Origin: Ectopseudomonas oleovorans
Lineage (GTDB): Bacteria; Pseudomonadota; Gammaproteobacteria; Pseudomonadales; Pseudomonadaceae
NCBI RefSeq assembly: GCF_003052605.1
Contig: NZ_QASO01000037.1
Location: 54,776-118,775, forward strand
Length of the DNA: 64,000 bases
Direction of reading: 5' to 3'
The notes under the pieces are model-generated. The model was not told where the DNA came from, did not search any database, and saw only the letters and a program-made list of their open reading frames with translations. Position 1 is the stretch's first letter. Each line of letters starts with the position of its first letter. Positions 7,584 to 15,953 of this stretch are shown one piece after another. Position numbers and translations under genes: made by a program.

Positions 7584-8015
7584 AAAAAACTCTTCAGCCT
7601 TAAAAAACAAAAATATGCGCAGATAAAAATATCACCCCTGCCTGACGACTTGCTGGATAAATTGATAAAGGCAGGCTGTACCATTCCAAAACAGTGCTAC
7701 GGCAATTGCTTATCCGCAGTAACCAACCATCTCCTAGCTGAAAAATATGTACTTTGCTTTGCCGAGATAAAAAGCGGAGAAAAATTGGGCCACGCCGTAA
7801 TCAAGCTGAAAGACAAATACTACGATCCAACTTTAGAAATTCAGAATCAAAAGCCGATAAGGTACTGGCTTCATACCGAGTTCTCCAAGAGTGAATTGCG
7901 CGATTTTGTGAAAGAACAACACAAACATACAGTTCCCAAAGATGGAAAAATCGAAGTATATCCGCCAGCCTTACGGGAAGATGGCACGATTGTGTGCGAA
8001 GAAATAAATTCGTAA
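7584..8015 (+). CDS. Integron-cassette protein of unknown function, 5' end probably lost
   Basis: The frame is open from the IS5-type end; no good ATG with a ribosome site is present (TTG at 7650 is possible), so the 5' end is probably truncated. About 140 residues include PKQCYGNCLSAVTNHLLAEK and GHAVIKLKDKYYDPTLE. Spacing of a Cys, a His and an Asp recalls papain/transglutaminase-type folds, but I do not recognise the family. The composition is AT-rich compared with the PHB genes. The stop lies 2 bp before an attC-like site, the standard architecture of a mobile gene cassette. Confidence 0.55.
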   Translation, partial: KKLFSLKKQKYAQIKISPLPDDLLDKLIKAGCTIPKQCYGNCLSAVTNHLLAEKYVLCFAEIKSGEKLGHAVIKLKDKYYDPTLEIQNQKPIRYWLHTEFSKSELRDFVKEQHKHTVPKDGKIEVYPPALREDGTIVCEEINS

Positions 8016-8017
8016 AT

Positions 8018-8092
8018 GCCTAACAAATGGTTCAAATCGTTCGCTTCGCTCACTGGGGGCGGCTAAAGCCGGCCCTTAACCAAAGGTTATGC
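8018..8092 (+). repeat. Integron attC recombination site
   Basis: Runs from GCCTAAC (R'', 8018-8024) to GTTATGC (R', 8086-8092), 75 bp. The two pair as GCCTAAC/GCATAAC, and inner sites GGTTCAA and CTTAACC pair next to them, leaving the expected unpaired base. The centre is an imperfect stem. It follows a cassette ORF directly and precedes a second one, as expected for an array. Confidence 0.78.
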
Positions 8093-8112
8093 ATCAGGCG
8101 GAATACGAATAA

Positions 8113-8350
8113 GTGACCTCATACAAGGCTAAGTTCATTTCGGCCATAAAAAACACCCAGGAGCTTGGTTTAGACCCAGGGAAAACACCTATTCCTTGGA
8201 GAGAGCGAATTTCAGATAAAAAGGTTACACAAATACTGCATTTGGCACATGATCTCTTATACGCAAGAGGCATGCGGCAATCATCCGACCTGGCGGAAAA
8301 TTGCGTCGCGGTACACCTTGATCTTCAGGGAGCACTGAATCACTACCTAA
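8113..8350 (+). pseudogene. Second cassette ORF, 3'-truncated by IS5 copy 1
   Basis: Starts with GTG 20 bp after attC and encodes about 79 residues (TSYKAKFISAIKNTQELGL..ARGMRQSSDLAENCVAVHLD). The frame is cut at HYL by the IS5 end at 8351 and stops 11 bp into the IS. No family recognised. The rest of this cassette and its attC are not in the window. Confidence 0.6.
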
Positions 8351-9542
8351 GGAAACTCTGAATTTAACTTCCCGTTTCTGGTGAAATACGTCGATTCCGT
8401 TGCCCGAGTATCCCGATGAAGCAGATGACCTTCGCTGACGCCGAGTACGCCGGCAAGCGCAAGCAGACCCGCAAGGAGTTGTTCCTGATCGAGATGGATC
8501 AGGTGGTGCCGTGGAAGGGATTGATCGCTCTGATCGAGCCGCACTATCCCAAGGGTGAAGGTGGCCGTCCGACCTATCCGCTGATGGCGATGTTGCGCGT
8601 ACATCTGATGCAGAACTGGTTTGGCTACAGCGATCCGGCCATGGAGGAAGCGCTCTACGAGACGACCATTCTGCGCCAGTTTGCCGGGTTGAGCCTGGAG
8701 CGTATTCCTGACGAGACCACCATCCTCAACTTCCGCCGCTTACTCGAGAAGCACGAGCTGGCTGCTGGCATCCTTGGCGTTATCAACGGTTACCTGGGCG
8801 ATCGAGGGCTGTCGCTGCGCCAGGGCACCATCGTCGATGCCACATTGATCCATGCGCCGAGCTCGACCAAGAACAAGGAAGGCAAGCGCGATCCTGAAAT
8901 GCACCAGGCCAAGAAAGGCAACCAATATTACTTCGGCGCCAAGGCGCACATCGGCGTCGACGTTGAGTCAGGTCTGGTGCATCACGTTCACGTCACGGCC
9001 GCCAACGTCGCTGACGTGACCCAGGTCGACAAGTTGCTGCATGGCGAGGAAAACATGGTGGCTGCCGATGCGGGCTATACCGGTGTCGAGAAGCGTAGCG
9101 AGCATGAAGGTCGCCAGGTGATCTGGCAGGTTGCCGCTCGGCGCAGCACGTATGAGAAATATGGCAAGCGCAGCGTCTTGTACAAGGTGCATCGCCGTAT
9201 CGAGCGGGCCAAGGCACAGACTCGATCCAAGGTTGAGCATCCGTTCAGGGTACTCAAGCGTCAGTTTGGCTACAGCAAGGTGCGCTTCCGTGGCTTGGTG
9301 AAGAATGCGGCTCAGATGGTGACGTTGTTTGCCCTGTCGAATCTGTGGATGGCTCGCCGACATTTGTTGACCAGCGCAGGAGAGGTGCGTCTGTAATGCG
9401 GAAAATGACCGCCGCGAGGTACCTACGGCGGCCAAAAGCGGAAAAGTGAGTGGGCTATCTGGTCGATTTTGATCGACTGCCCGTTTTCAAAATCGGCGAA
9501 GGCTGAAGTTGGCGGAAAATCTCGGAATACTTCAGACCATCC
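8351..9542 (+). mobile_element. IS5-family insertion sequence, copy 1 (intact, 1192 bp)
   Basis: Ends GGAAACTCTGAA (8351) and GGATGGTCTGAA reading inward from 9542. The flanks are CTAA on the left and CTAG on the right (YTAR type, not identical). It contains one full transposase gene and is inserted in the second gene cassette. The protein differs at many positions from copies 2 and 3, which are closer to each other. Confidence 0.88.
8416..9396 (+). CDS. IS5-family transposase
   Basis: Encodes 326 residues, full length: N-terminal DUF772 domain (YPLMAMLRVHLMQNWFGYSD), then the DDE_Tnp_1 catalytic domain with GTIVDATLIHAPSSTKN (first Asp), VAADAGYTGVEKR (second Asp) and the Y..R..E/KVEHPFRVLKRQFGY signature. 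It catalyses cut-and-paste transposition. No frameshift is seen, so it is the only copy in the window with an uninterrupted gene. Confidence 0.95.
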   Translation: MKQMTFADAEYAGKRKQTRKELFLIEMDQVVPWKGLIALIEPHYPKGEGGRPTYPLMAMLRVHLMQNWFGYSDPAMEEALYETTILRQFAGLSLERIPDETTILNFRRLLEKHELAAGILGVINGYLGDRGLSLRQGTIVDATLIHAPSSTKNKEGKRDPEMHQAKKGNQYYFGAKAHIGVDVESGLVHHVHVTAANVADVTQVDKLLHGEENMVAADAGYTGVEKRSEHEGRQVIWQVAARRSTYEKYGKRSVLYKVHRRIERAKAQTRSKVEHPFRVLKRQFGYSKVRFRGLVKNAAQMVTLFALSNLWMARRHLLTSAGEVRL

Positions 9543-9620
9543 CTAGGGAAAACCTGCACTCAAGTTCACGGCTCCGCGGTCGATCTTCAAGAGACCACGA
9601 TCGATGCAAGGAACCGCGCG

Positions 9621-10067
9621 ATGCGCATCGACTCCAACACCCCGCTGAACAATCTGGCCAGAAGTGTCCAGCGTCAAGGCACAGCAGCCGAGCGAACCCC
9701 TGAGGAGCTTCGCCAGGGCTTGCGCGTCAGTCTTTCCGAACTGGGCAGGAGCCTGTCCGCCAAGAGCGGGGAAAAGAACCAGGACATCGACGAGAGCGGA
9801 CTGCCCGACAGCATCAAGCAACTGCTGAAGATGATCCGTGAACTGAAAGCGCAGATCGCCGCGAAGGAAGCCGAGCTCAAGACCCTGATGGCGGATCAGA
9901 GCCTCGATCCGGAGGCCAGGCGGGTCAAGGTGGAGGCGCTGCAGTCGGAACTGGCGACGCTCAACGGCGCATGGGCTTCGGCCAATGCCAGCCTGGTCCA
10001 GCAGATGCGCGAACAGGGCCTCAGCGATGAGCAGATGCTCACCGCCACGACCTTGGCCATGGGCTGA
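9621..10067 (+). CDS. Small coiled-coil protein, FlxA-like (uncertain)
   Basis: Encodes 148 residues with ATG at 9621. The centre (DSIKQLLKMIRELKAQIAAK, then EAELKTLMAD) is a predicted coiled coil like that of FlxA-family proteins, followed by a second helical stretch. No signal peptide or membrane segment is visible. It is transcribed toward the PHB regulator, about 230 bp upstream. Assignment to FlxA is tentative; no function can be given. Confidence 0.5.
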   Translation: MRIDSNTPLNNLARSVQRQGTAAERTPEELRQGLRVSLSELGRSLSAKSGEKNQDIDESGLPDSIKQLLKMIRELKAQIAAKEAELKTLMADQSLDPEARRVKVEALQSELATLNGAWASANASLVQQMREQGLSDEQMLTATTLAMG

Positions 10068-10299
10068 CACGTTGCTTGACCACGGATCGAACAATCGATC
10101 CAAGTTCATGCCCTCTCGCCTCGCGCTACACCCCACCATGCTGAATACGAAGCCAAGGGCTGGACGCCTGCCTCAGTGCCGCGACGCCATAGTCAGTGTC
10201 CACCCCGAGTGGCACTTGCTTCACCAGGCGAAGTTTCACCTGCCGTGCACACACCTTGCACGACACAAACCATGGGGTGCCAGGAGGAATTGCTATACC

Positions 10300-10872
10300 A
10301 TGCCGACAATGGCAGTCGAACCAGAGATAATCCGTATGCCCGGTGACAGTCGAAATAGCCCGCACCTTATCAAGAAGTACTCCAATCGTCGCCTGTATGA
10401 CACTCACACCAGCACTCACGTGACGCTGGTGGACATCCGGCAGATGGTGATCGACGAAATCCCCTTCCAGGTCGTCGACGCTAAAAGCGGCGAGGACCTG
10501 ACCCGCAGCATCCTGATGCAGATCATTCAGGAGGCGGAAAGCGACGGCGAGCCGATCTTTTCCAGCGACATGCTCAAGAGCATCATCCGCTTCTATGGCC
10601 CGTTCCAGGGCATGCTGGGCAGCTACCTGGAAAAGAGTATCCAGACCATCATCGACATCCAGACGCAGACTGGAGTGCAGTCCTCGCAGGCCTGGAGCGA
10701 ATTCATGCACAAGCAGGTTCCCGTGATGCAGAACCTGATGCAGCAGTACATCGACCAGTCGAAGAATCTCTATCTGAATACCCAGAATCTGTTCGGCCTG
10801 TTCGGCAACATGCCCTCGGGGGGCAAAGCCAATAGGGATGATACGGACAGAAAGAACGACGACGAGAAATGA
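10300..10872 (+). CDS. phbF: Polyhydroxyalkanoate synthesis repressor (PhaR/PhbF)
   Basis: Encodes 190 residues. The N-terminal PHB/PHA accumulation regulator DNA-binding domain is unmistakable (LIKKYSNRRLYDTHTSTHVTL), followed by the accumulation-regulator domain (DEIPFQVVDAKSGEDLTRSI; LLQII-type repeats). Family members repress phasin and PHB genes and are titrated by nascent polymer granules. The ATG at 10300 follows AGGAGG with a 12-bp gap; ATG at 10309 is an alternative. The Pseudomonas/Azotobacter name phbF is used. Probable operators lie by phbP. Confidence 0.9.
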   Translation: MPTMAVEPEIIRMPGDSRNSPHLIKKYSNRRLYDTHTSTHVTLVDIRQMVIDEIPFQVVDAKSGEDLTRSILMQIIQEAESDGEPIFSSDMLKSIIRFYGPFQGMLGSYLEKSIQTIIDIQTQTGVQSSQAWSEFMHKQVPVMQNLMQQYIDQSKNLYLNTQNLFGLFGNMPSGGKANRDDTDRKNDDEK

Positions 10873-10918
10873 CCCACCTGGCCAGACGATGCCACGAGGT
10901 ATACAAGCCCCTCAGTAC

Positions 10919-11437
10919 CTAGAATGAGCGACGGTAGTGCAGCGAATAGCTTTCCACGCCGTCATTGGGCTGCTTGATCCCGGCGTTGGAATAGTGGATG
11001 GCGCGAATACCCAACTCATGCCCGCCGGTGAAACGCAGCCCTGCGCCGATGCGATCCTCGAACTGGAATGAGGACCCCAGTTGGTTGTCTTCCAGGCGAG
11101 TACGCTCGAACACGGCGATACCGATCCCGGCTTCGACATAAGGCTTGAACGAAAGACCGGAGAACTCGTAGGCGAATACCGGCGTCAGCGACAAGCTGTG
11201 ATTGCCCGATGTCTCATCCCCTTCCCAGTAGGTATAGCCGGCGTCCCAATACCCGCTCAGCCTGCCGGTAGCGCTCTCGAACCAGTTATGCTGGAAATTC
11301 CACTGCGCGCCGACACGGTAGGTCGTGGTCGACTCCCCGGTACGCCCGACCGCCACGCTGAAATCGGCGGCCCGGGCCATGGGCCCCGCCCCCAGCGACA
11401 ACATCGTGATCACGGCAATTGAAATGCCCTTCCTCAT
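10919..11437 (-). CDS. pagL: Lipid A 3-O-deacylase PagL
   Basis: About 172 residues from ATG 11437, which follows GAGGAG; the frame continues upstream but without a signal. Signal peptide RKGISIAVITMLSL..ARA precedes DFSVAVGRTGE. The rest is an eight-stranded outer membrane barrel pattern ending in F (LHYRRSF). The catalytic His-Ser pair of the family is visible in AIHYSNAGIK. It would remove the 3-linked acyl chain of lipid A. Its presence inside a PHB locus is common in pseudomonads with a phb cluster only by proximity; no functional link is known. Confidence 0.85.
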   Translation of the reverse strand: MRKGISIAVITMLSLGAGPMARAADFSVAVGRTGESTTTYRVGAQWNFQHNWFESATGRLSGYWDAGYTYWEGDETSGNHSLSLTPVFAYEFSGLSFKPYVEAGIGIAVFERTRLEDNQLGSSFQFEDRIGAGLRFTGGHELGIRAIHYSNAGIKQPNDGVESYSLHYRRSF

Positions 11438-11520
11438 CAAGTACTCCTCGAAACCATCGTCCCATGCGCATGCACGAAAGCGGGGGCAGCACGAGGACGT
11501 CATGCTACCCCCGGCAATGC

Positions 11521-12096
11521 TCAGGACGGCTTACGCGTACCAGCCGAAGCCTTGCCCGCCTCTCTAGTCGCCTGACCAGCGGCGGAAGCCGCCGCAGCGA
11601 TGCCGTTCTCGGCGATCTCGGCGGCCTGCTTGGCCGCTTTCTGGGCACTGTCATAAACGCTGCCAGCGGTTTCCAGAGCTGATTTGAATATCGCCACCAC
11701 CGGCTCCGAACCCGCCGGTGCGTTCTTGGCAACCACTTCGACCAGTTCCTGTACCTGCTTGGTCGCCGCCTCGGCCTGGCGTTCGGCAAGTTTGGCGATT
11801 TCCGTTTGGGTGCCCGAAATCAGCTCATACACCTGGCGGTTGTACTCCAGCAGGCGCTCGGCCTGGGCGGTGGGTTGGGCGAAGGATGCCTGCCACTCGA
11901 CAAAAGCTTGCGGATCGCGCGCCACCGCCAGTTCGCGCAGGCTGTCGAACTGCGCATCGGAGGTGGCGCGCAGCGTCTTGAGTTGCAGTTGACCGAGTTG
12001 CTCGGCACCCTCGAACAGCTTGCCGGCAACCTGTTGCAGCAGGTCGACATTGGCTTTCTGGGCACTGGTCAGTTTTTCCGTATCGAAAAGGGACAT
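11521..12096 (-). CDS. phbP: Phasin, PHB granule-associated protein
   Basis: About 191 residues, start ATG 12096 with AGGAGA 7 bp upstream. Phasin_2-type protein: MSLFDTEKLTSAQKANVDLL then long amphipathic helices (QTEIAKLAERQAEAATKQVQ) and an Ala/Lys-rich tail. Phasins coat PHB granules, limit coalescence and promote synthesis. Divergent from the DUF3141 operon; the intergenic region holds TGCA-type palindromes that probably bind the PhbF repressor. Confidence 0.92.
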   Translation of the reverse strand: MSLFDTEKLTSAQKANVDLLQQVAGKLFEGAEQLGQLQLKTLRATSDAQFDSLRELAVARDPQAFVEWQASFAQPTAQAERLLEYNRQVYELISGTQTEIAKLAERQAEAATKQVQELVEVVAKNAPAGSEPVVAIFKSALETAGSVYDSAQKAAKQAAEIAENGIAAAASAAGQATREAGKASAGTRKPS

Positions 12097-12223
12097 GATC
12101 GATTCTCCTGGGCAATGGCCCGCATTGCGAAAATGCCGGCTCGATCGCACCACGAGGCAAATACCTGGCGTACCGATCGAGTCTGCCGTAAGCCTCTTTC
12201 GAACCAGAGGCACGCTGCATTCT

Positions 12224-12279
12224 TGCACTGCACAAACATCACTATCAAGATTTTTTTGTGCAATGCACAAAAAAATCTT
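12224..12279. promoter_or_regulatory. TGCAC palindromes between phbP and the DUF3141 operon, probable PhbF operators
   Basis: 12247-12279 is a perfect inverted repeat with 16-bp arms (AAGATTTTTTTGTGCA, centre A, and its complement). 12224-12233 is TGCACTGCAC. PhaR-type repressors of other PHB producers bind TGC/GCA-containing inverted repeats, so control of phbP and perhaps of the divergent operon is inferred. The A/T runs around the TGCA core could also form a terminator-like hairpin in either direction. Confidence 0.6.
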
Positions 12280-12381
12280 TGCAGCACTTTCTCCATTGGC
12301 TATAAGAAGAGGCCTGCACCCATCGCTTGAGTCGAGTCATGCGGTGCTCCGAGCCGAACAGCCAATAATGGGAGCGAAGTC

Positions 12382-15024
12382 ATGGTTTCGAAGACTTATC
12401 TTGCAATGCACGAAGACCGCTTTTCATCTTTCCAGGGCCTGCTCGACCATCTTGGTCAGTTGCAGCGGCTGCAGCTGGATATCGTTCTCGAGGCATTGGG
12501 CCAGCGACAGAAGAAGGTACTCGCACCCATCCTCGCCGGTCGCCTGCAACAACCGAGCGCCGAGCAGTGCTGGGAGTACCTGGCGGACCTGAGTCAGCGC
12601 ACCCTGCTGTACTGGGACACGCTACGCCAGCGCGGCGACAACACCCTGGCCCACGAGCGCGCCGGTTACCCGCTGGTCCTGAAGTTCGCCTACGAGGTAC
12701 TGATCGACGGACGCGACCTGCCCCATCCGGTCAACTATTCCCTGCTGCGCATTCTCCCGCCGGAGGACCTGCCGGTAGACGAACAGCGCCGTCCGGTGAT
12801 CGTCATCGACCCACGTGGTGGCCACGGCGCCGGCATCGGTGGGTTCAAGCAGGATTCGGAAATCGGCGAGAGCCTGCGCGCCGGCCACCCGACCTACTTC
12901 ATCGCCTTCAGTCACTCGCCCGAAGCGGGACAGACCCTGCTCGACATCGCCGAGGCCGAGGCGCGCTTCATCGAACACGTCAGCGACCACCATCCCGATG
13001 CCGACAAGCCGGTGGTGATCGGCAACTGCCAGGCCGGCTGGGCGCTGATGGGGCTGGCGGCAGCACGGCCGGAACTGCCCGGACTGGTGATCATCAACGG
13101 GGCGCCGCTGTCCTACTGGGCCGGCGTCAACGGTCGCAACCCGATGCGCTACGCCGGCGGCCTGCTCGGTGGCGCCTGGATGACCCGGTTCGGAAGCGAC
13201 CTCGGCAACGGCCGCTTCGACGGCACCTGGCTGGTGAGCAATTTCGAGAGCCTCAACCCGGCCAACGCACTCTGGACCAAGTACTACAACCTGTTCAGCA
13301 AGGTCGACAGCGAAGCCCCGCGCTTCCTCGAGTTCGAGCGCTGGTGGGGCAGCCCCACGCTGCTCAACAGCGAGGAGATCGAAACCATCGTCGACGACCT
13401 GTTCATCGGCAACCGGCTGGCCAGCGGTCTGTCGCGTCGCAGCACGGGCATCGACCTGCGCCGCATCGAGGCGCCAGTGGTGGTCTTCTGCTCCTACGGC
13501 GACAACATCACCCCGCCGCAGCAGGCACTCAACTGGATCGCCGACGTCTATCCCAGCGACCTCGCCCTGCGCAGTGCTGGCCGTACCATCGTCTACCTGC
13601 GCCATGCCAGCATCGGCCATCTCGGTATCTTCGTTTCCGGGCAGGTCGCGCGCCGCGAACACCGCCAGTTGCTGGGCGCGGTGGAAGCCATCGGCCTGCT
13701 GCCACCGGGCTTGTTCGAGTTGGTCATCGACGACCTTCCCGGCGCGTCACCGAACGCGCCGGCGGAGTACGCCGTGCACTTCGAGTCACGCAAGATCGCC
13801 GACATCCTCGCCGATGACCAGGATGGTCGCGACGATGAGCATGAATTCGCCCTGGTACAGCGTGCCTCGGAGCTCAACAGCACGCTCTACGACTGGCTGG
13901 TGCGGCCCTGGATGCGCCAGGTCGTCAACGAGCCCCTGGCCGATCTGTCGCGCCGCCTGCATCCATTCCACCAGCAGCAGATCGTTTGGAGCAGCCTGAA
14001 TCCGGCACTCTGGTGGCTGCCGGGCACGGCCGAACGGGTTCGCGAGAACCGCCGCCCAGCGCCGTCGGACAATCCGCTGTTCACTTGGCAGGACTGGACC
14101 GCCAGTCTGGTCGAAGCGCAGTTGGATACCTACCGTGACATCCGCGACGCCATGCAGGAAATGGCCTTCCACGTCTTCTACGGTGGCCTCAGCACGCTGA
14201 CCGGTGGAAAGCGGCCGGTGAACCTGGAGGATCGTGCGCCGTATTGGGACCAGGCGCTGGCCGCCCGCCTGGAGGACGCACTGCCGCGTGGCGGTAGCCT
14301 GGAAGGTCTGGCACGCATTCTGTCCCTGCTTGGCCAGGGTGGCGGAAAGATCGGCAAGGAGCGTATCGAACAGCTCGCCCGGCAGGGTCGGGCGCTGATC
14401 GAGCCGCACGACATCGACCCGCTGGCGCTGCGCGATACCGTCCGGCTTCAGGGCCTGCTGGTCTTCGCCCATCCGGAGGAAAGCCTGAAGACGCTGCCGC
14501 TGCTGATTCCCGTCGAAGAGCGCCAGCAGGTACTCGACGCCGTCGTCCAGCTGGTGCCGGAACTGAAAAGTGCCGACAATCCGGCCGCCGAGCTATGGCG
14601 GGAACTGCATCGCGTGCTGGAACACCCGCTCTCCGACTTCGCCCCGTTAACAGGCGCGCGGCAGACTCAGGAAGTCATTGCAGCTCCACAGGCCAATCCC
14701 GAACCGGAAGTCAACGCCGGTCAACCAGCCGCCAGCGACCAGCAAACCAACGCCGACCAGCAAACCGGTGTCGCCCAGGTCGCCACGATCGAGCCACCAG
14801 AGCTGGCCGCTGCGCAAAGCACGGCGCAGCAGGTCGCCCCGACGCCCCGCAGAACGCCGACCAAGCGCAAGGCCGCCACGCCCAGAACATCGTCGCCTTC
14901 CCAACCCATGCCAGCGGGCGACGCGGAAAAACCGAATACCGATACCGCAGCCGGTGCCTCCACTGAGAAGCCAAAGCGCAGCCAGCCAACGCGCAAAACG
15001 AAAAAAGGTGACGACATCCCATGA
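12382..15024 (+). CDS. DUF3141 protein, PHA-synthase-like alpha/beta hydrolase
   Basis: Encodes 880 residues. Residues ~60-430 resemble the PHA synthase/alpha-beta hydrolase fold: nucleophile Cys216 in GNCQAGW, Asp374 in YGDNITPP and His413 in HASIGHLGIF make a PhaC-like triad. The following region (to ~770) is the family-specific DUF3141 part. The tail (770-880) is Gln/Pro/Lys-rich and ends with basic KPKRSQPTRKTKK, as in granule-binding proteins. Substrate is not established; an acyl-CoA or polymer ester is likely from the triad and from its neighbours. The stop overlaps the next start (ATGA), so it is coupled to the phosphotransacylase. Confidence 0.85.
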   Translation: MVSKTYLAMHEDRFSSFQGLLDHLGQLQRLQLDIVLEALGQRQKKVLAPILAGRLQQPSAEQCWEYLADLSQRTLLYWDTLRQRGDNTLAHERAGYPLVLKFAYEVLIDGRDLPHPVNYSLLRILPPEDLPVDEQRRPVIVIDPRGGHGAGIGGFKQDSEIGESLRAGHPTYFIAFSHSPEAGQTLLDIAEAEARFIEHVSDHHPDADKPVVIGNCQAGWALMGLAAARPELPGLVIINGAPLSYWAGVNGRNPMRYAGGLLGGAWMTRFGSDLGNGRFDGTWLVSNFESLNPANALWTKYYNLFSKVDSEAPRFLEFERWWGSPTLLNSEEIETIVDDLFIGNRLASGLSRRSTGIDLRRIEAPVVVFCSYGDNITPPQQALNWIADVYPSDLALRSAGRTIVYLRHASIGHLGIFVSGQVARREHRQLLGAVEAIGLLPPGLFELVIDDLPGASPNAPAEYAVHFESRKIADILADDQDGRDDEHEFALVQRASELNSTLYDWLVRPWMRQVVNEPLADLSRRLHPFHQQQIVWSSLNPALWWLPGTAERVRENRRPAPSDNPLFTWQDWTASLVEAQLDTYRDIRDAMQEMAFHVFYGGLSTLTGGKRPVNLEDRAPYWDQALAARLEDALPRGGSLEGLARILSLLGQGGGKIGKERIEQLARQGRALIEPHDIDPLALRDTVRLQGLLVFAHPEESLKTLPLLIPVEERQQVLDAVVQLVPELKSADNPAAELWRELHRVLEHPLSDFAPLTGARQTQEVIAAPQANPEPEVNAGQPAASDQQTNADQQTGVAQVATIEPPELAAAQSTAQQVAPTPRRTPTKRKAATPRTSSPSQPMPAGDAEKPNTDTAAGASTEKPKRSQPTRKTKKGDDIP

Positions 15025-15953
15025 GCCAGGATCATTTTGCAGGATTGCTGCAGCATTGCGCTGGACTGCCCCCACAGCCCACCGCCGTGGTCCACCCTTG
15101 CGAGGCAGGCGCTCTGCAGGGCGCCCTGGAATCCGCCCGGTTGGGGCTTATAGCGCCGATCCTGGTCGGCCCGCGGGAGAAGATCGAAGCCGTCGCCACG
15201 GCCGCCGGCCTGGAACTCGGCGACCTGCCGCTGGAGGACGTGCCGCATAGCCACGCCGCAGCTGCACGGGGTGTCGCGCTGGTGCGCGAAGGTCGCGCCA
15301 CGCTGCTGATGAAGGGCAGCCTGCACAGCGACGAACTGCTCCATGAGGTGCTTGCCAGGGAGGGCGGCCTGCGTACCGAGCGGCGCCTGAGCCACGTGTT
15401 CGCCATGAGTGTGCCCAGCTACCACAAGCCATTGTTCGTCACCGATGCTGCGGTGAACATCTTTCCCGGCCTGGACGACAAGGCCGATATCTGCCGCAAC
15501 GCCATCGACCTGCTGCATGTCCTCGGCATCGCACGGCCCAAGGTCGCCCTGCTATCGGCCGTGGAGACCATCAACGCCAGGCTGCCCTCGACCCTGGAAG
15601 CCGCGGCGCTGGTGGTGATGTCGCTGCGCGGGCAGATCGAGGGCGCACTGCTCGACGGACCGCTGGCCTTCGACAATGCCATCAGCGCGGAGGCCGCGCG
15701 GATCAAGGGCATCGCCTCGGATGTCTCGGGCGATCCGGACATCCTCCTGGTTCCCGACCTGGAAGCAGGCAACATCCTGGCCAAGCAACTGATTTATCTG
15801 GCTGGAGCGGAGTCCGCCGGGCTGGTACTCGGAGCCCGGGTGCCCATCATCTTCACCAGCCGTTCCGACAGCATGCGCGCACGAGTCGCCAGTTGCGCCC
15901 TTGGCGCATTACTGGCCGAGGCCCGGCACTCCACTTGGGAAACACAGGTATGA
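15021..15953 (+). CDS. Phosphate acetyl/butyryltransferase (PTA_PTB family)
   Basis: Encodes 310 residues, the short single-domain form (E. coli Pta is ~714). Family signatures include LMKGSLHSDELLHEVL, RRLSHVF, FVTDAAVNIFPGLDDK and GDPDILLVPDLEAGNIL. The enzyme converts acyl-CoA plus phosphate to acyl phosphate and CoA. Substrate (acetyl versus butyryl) cannot be told from sequence; the short form is shared with phosphotransbutyrylases. It overlaps both the upstream DUF3141 gene and the downstream kinase by 4 bp. Confidence 0.9.
   Translation: MSQDHFAGLLQHCAGLPPQPTAVVHPCEAGALQGALESARLGLIAPILVGPREKIEAVATAAGLELGDLPLEDVPHSHAAAARGVALVREGRATLLMKGSLHSDELLHEVLAREGGLRTERRLSHVFAMSVPSYHKPLFVTDAAVNIFPGLDDKADICRNAIDLLHVLGIARPKVALLSAVETINARLPSTLEAAALVVMSLRGQIEGALLDGPLAFDNAISAEAARIKGIASDVSGDPDILLVPDLEAGNILAKQLIYLAGAESAGLVLGARVPIIFTSRSDSMRARVASCALGALLAEARHSTWETQV

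Noticed and set aside
9543..9560. Another IS5 end (GGAAAACCTGCA after CTAG)
   Set aside because: Only partial match to the TCTGAA core; not enough to call.
12567..13817. 416-codon ORF overlapping the DUF3141 gene
   Set aside because: Out-of-frame Arg/Pro-rich shadow; the DUF3141 frame has clear motifs.
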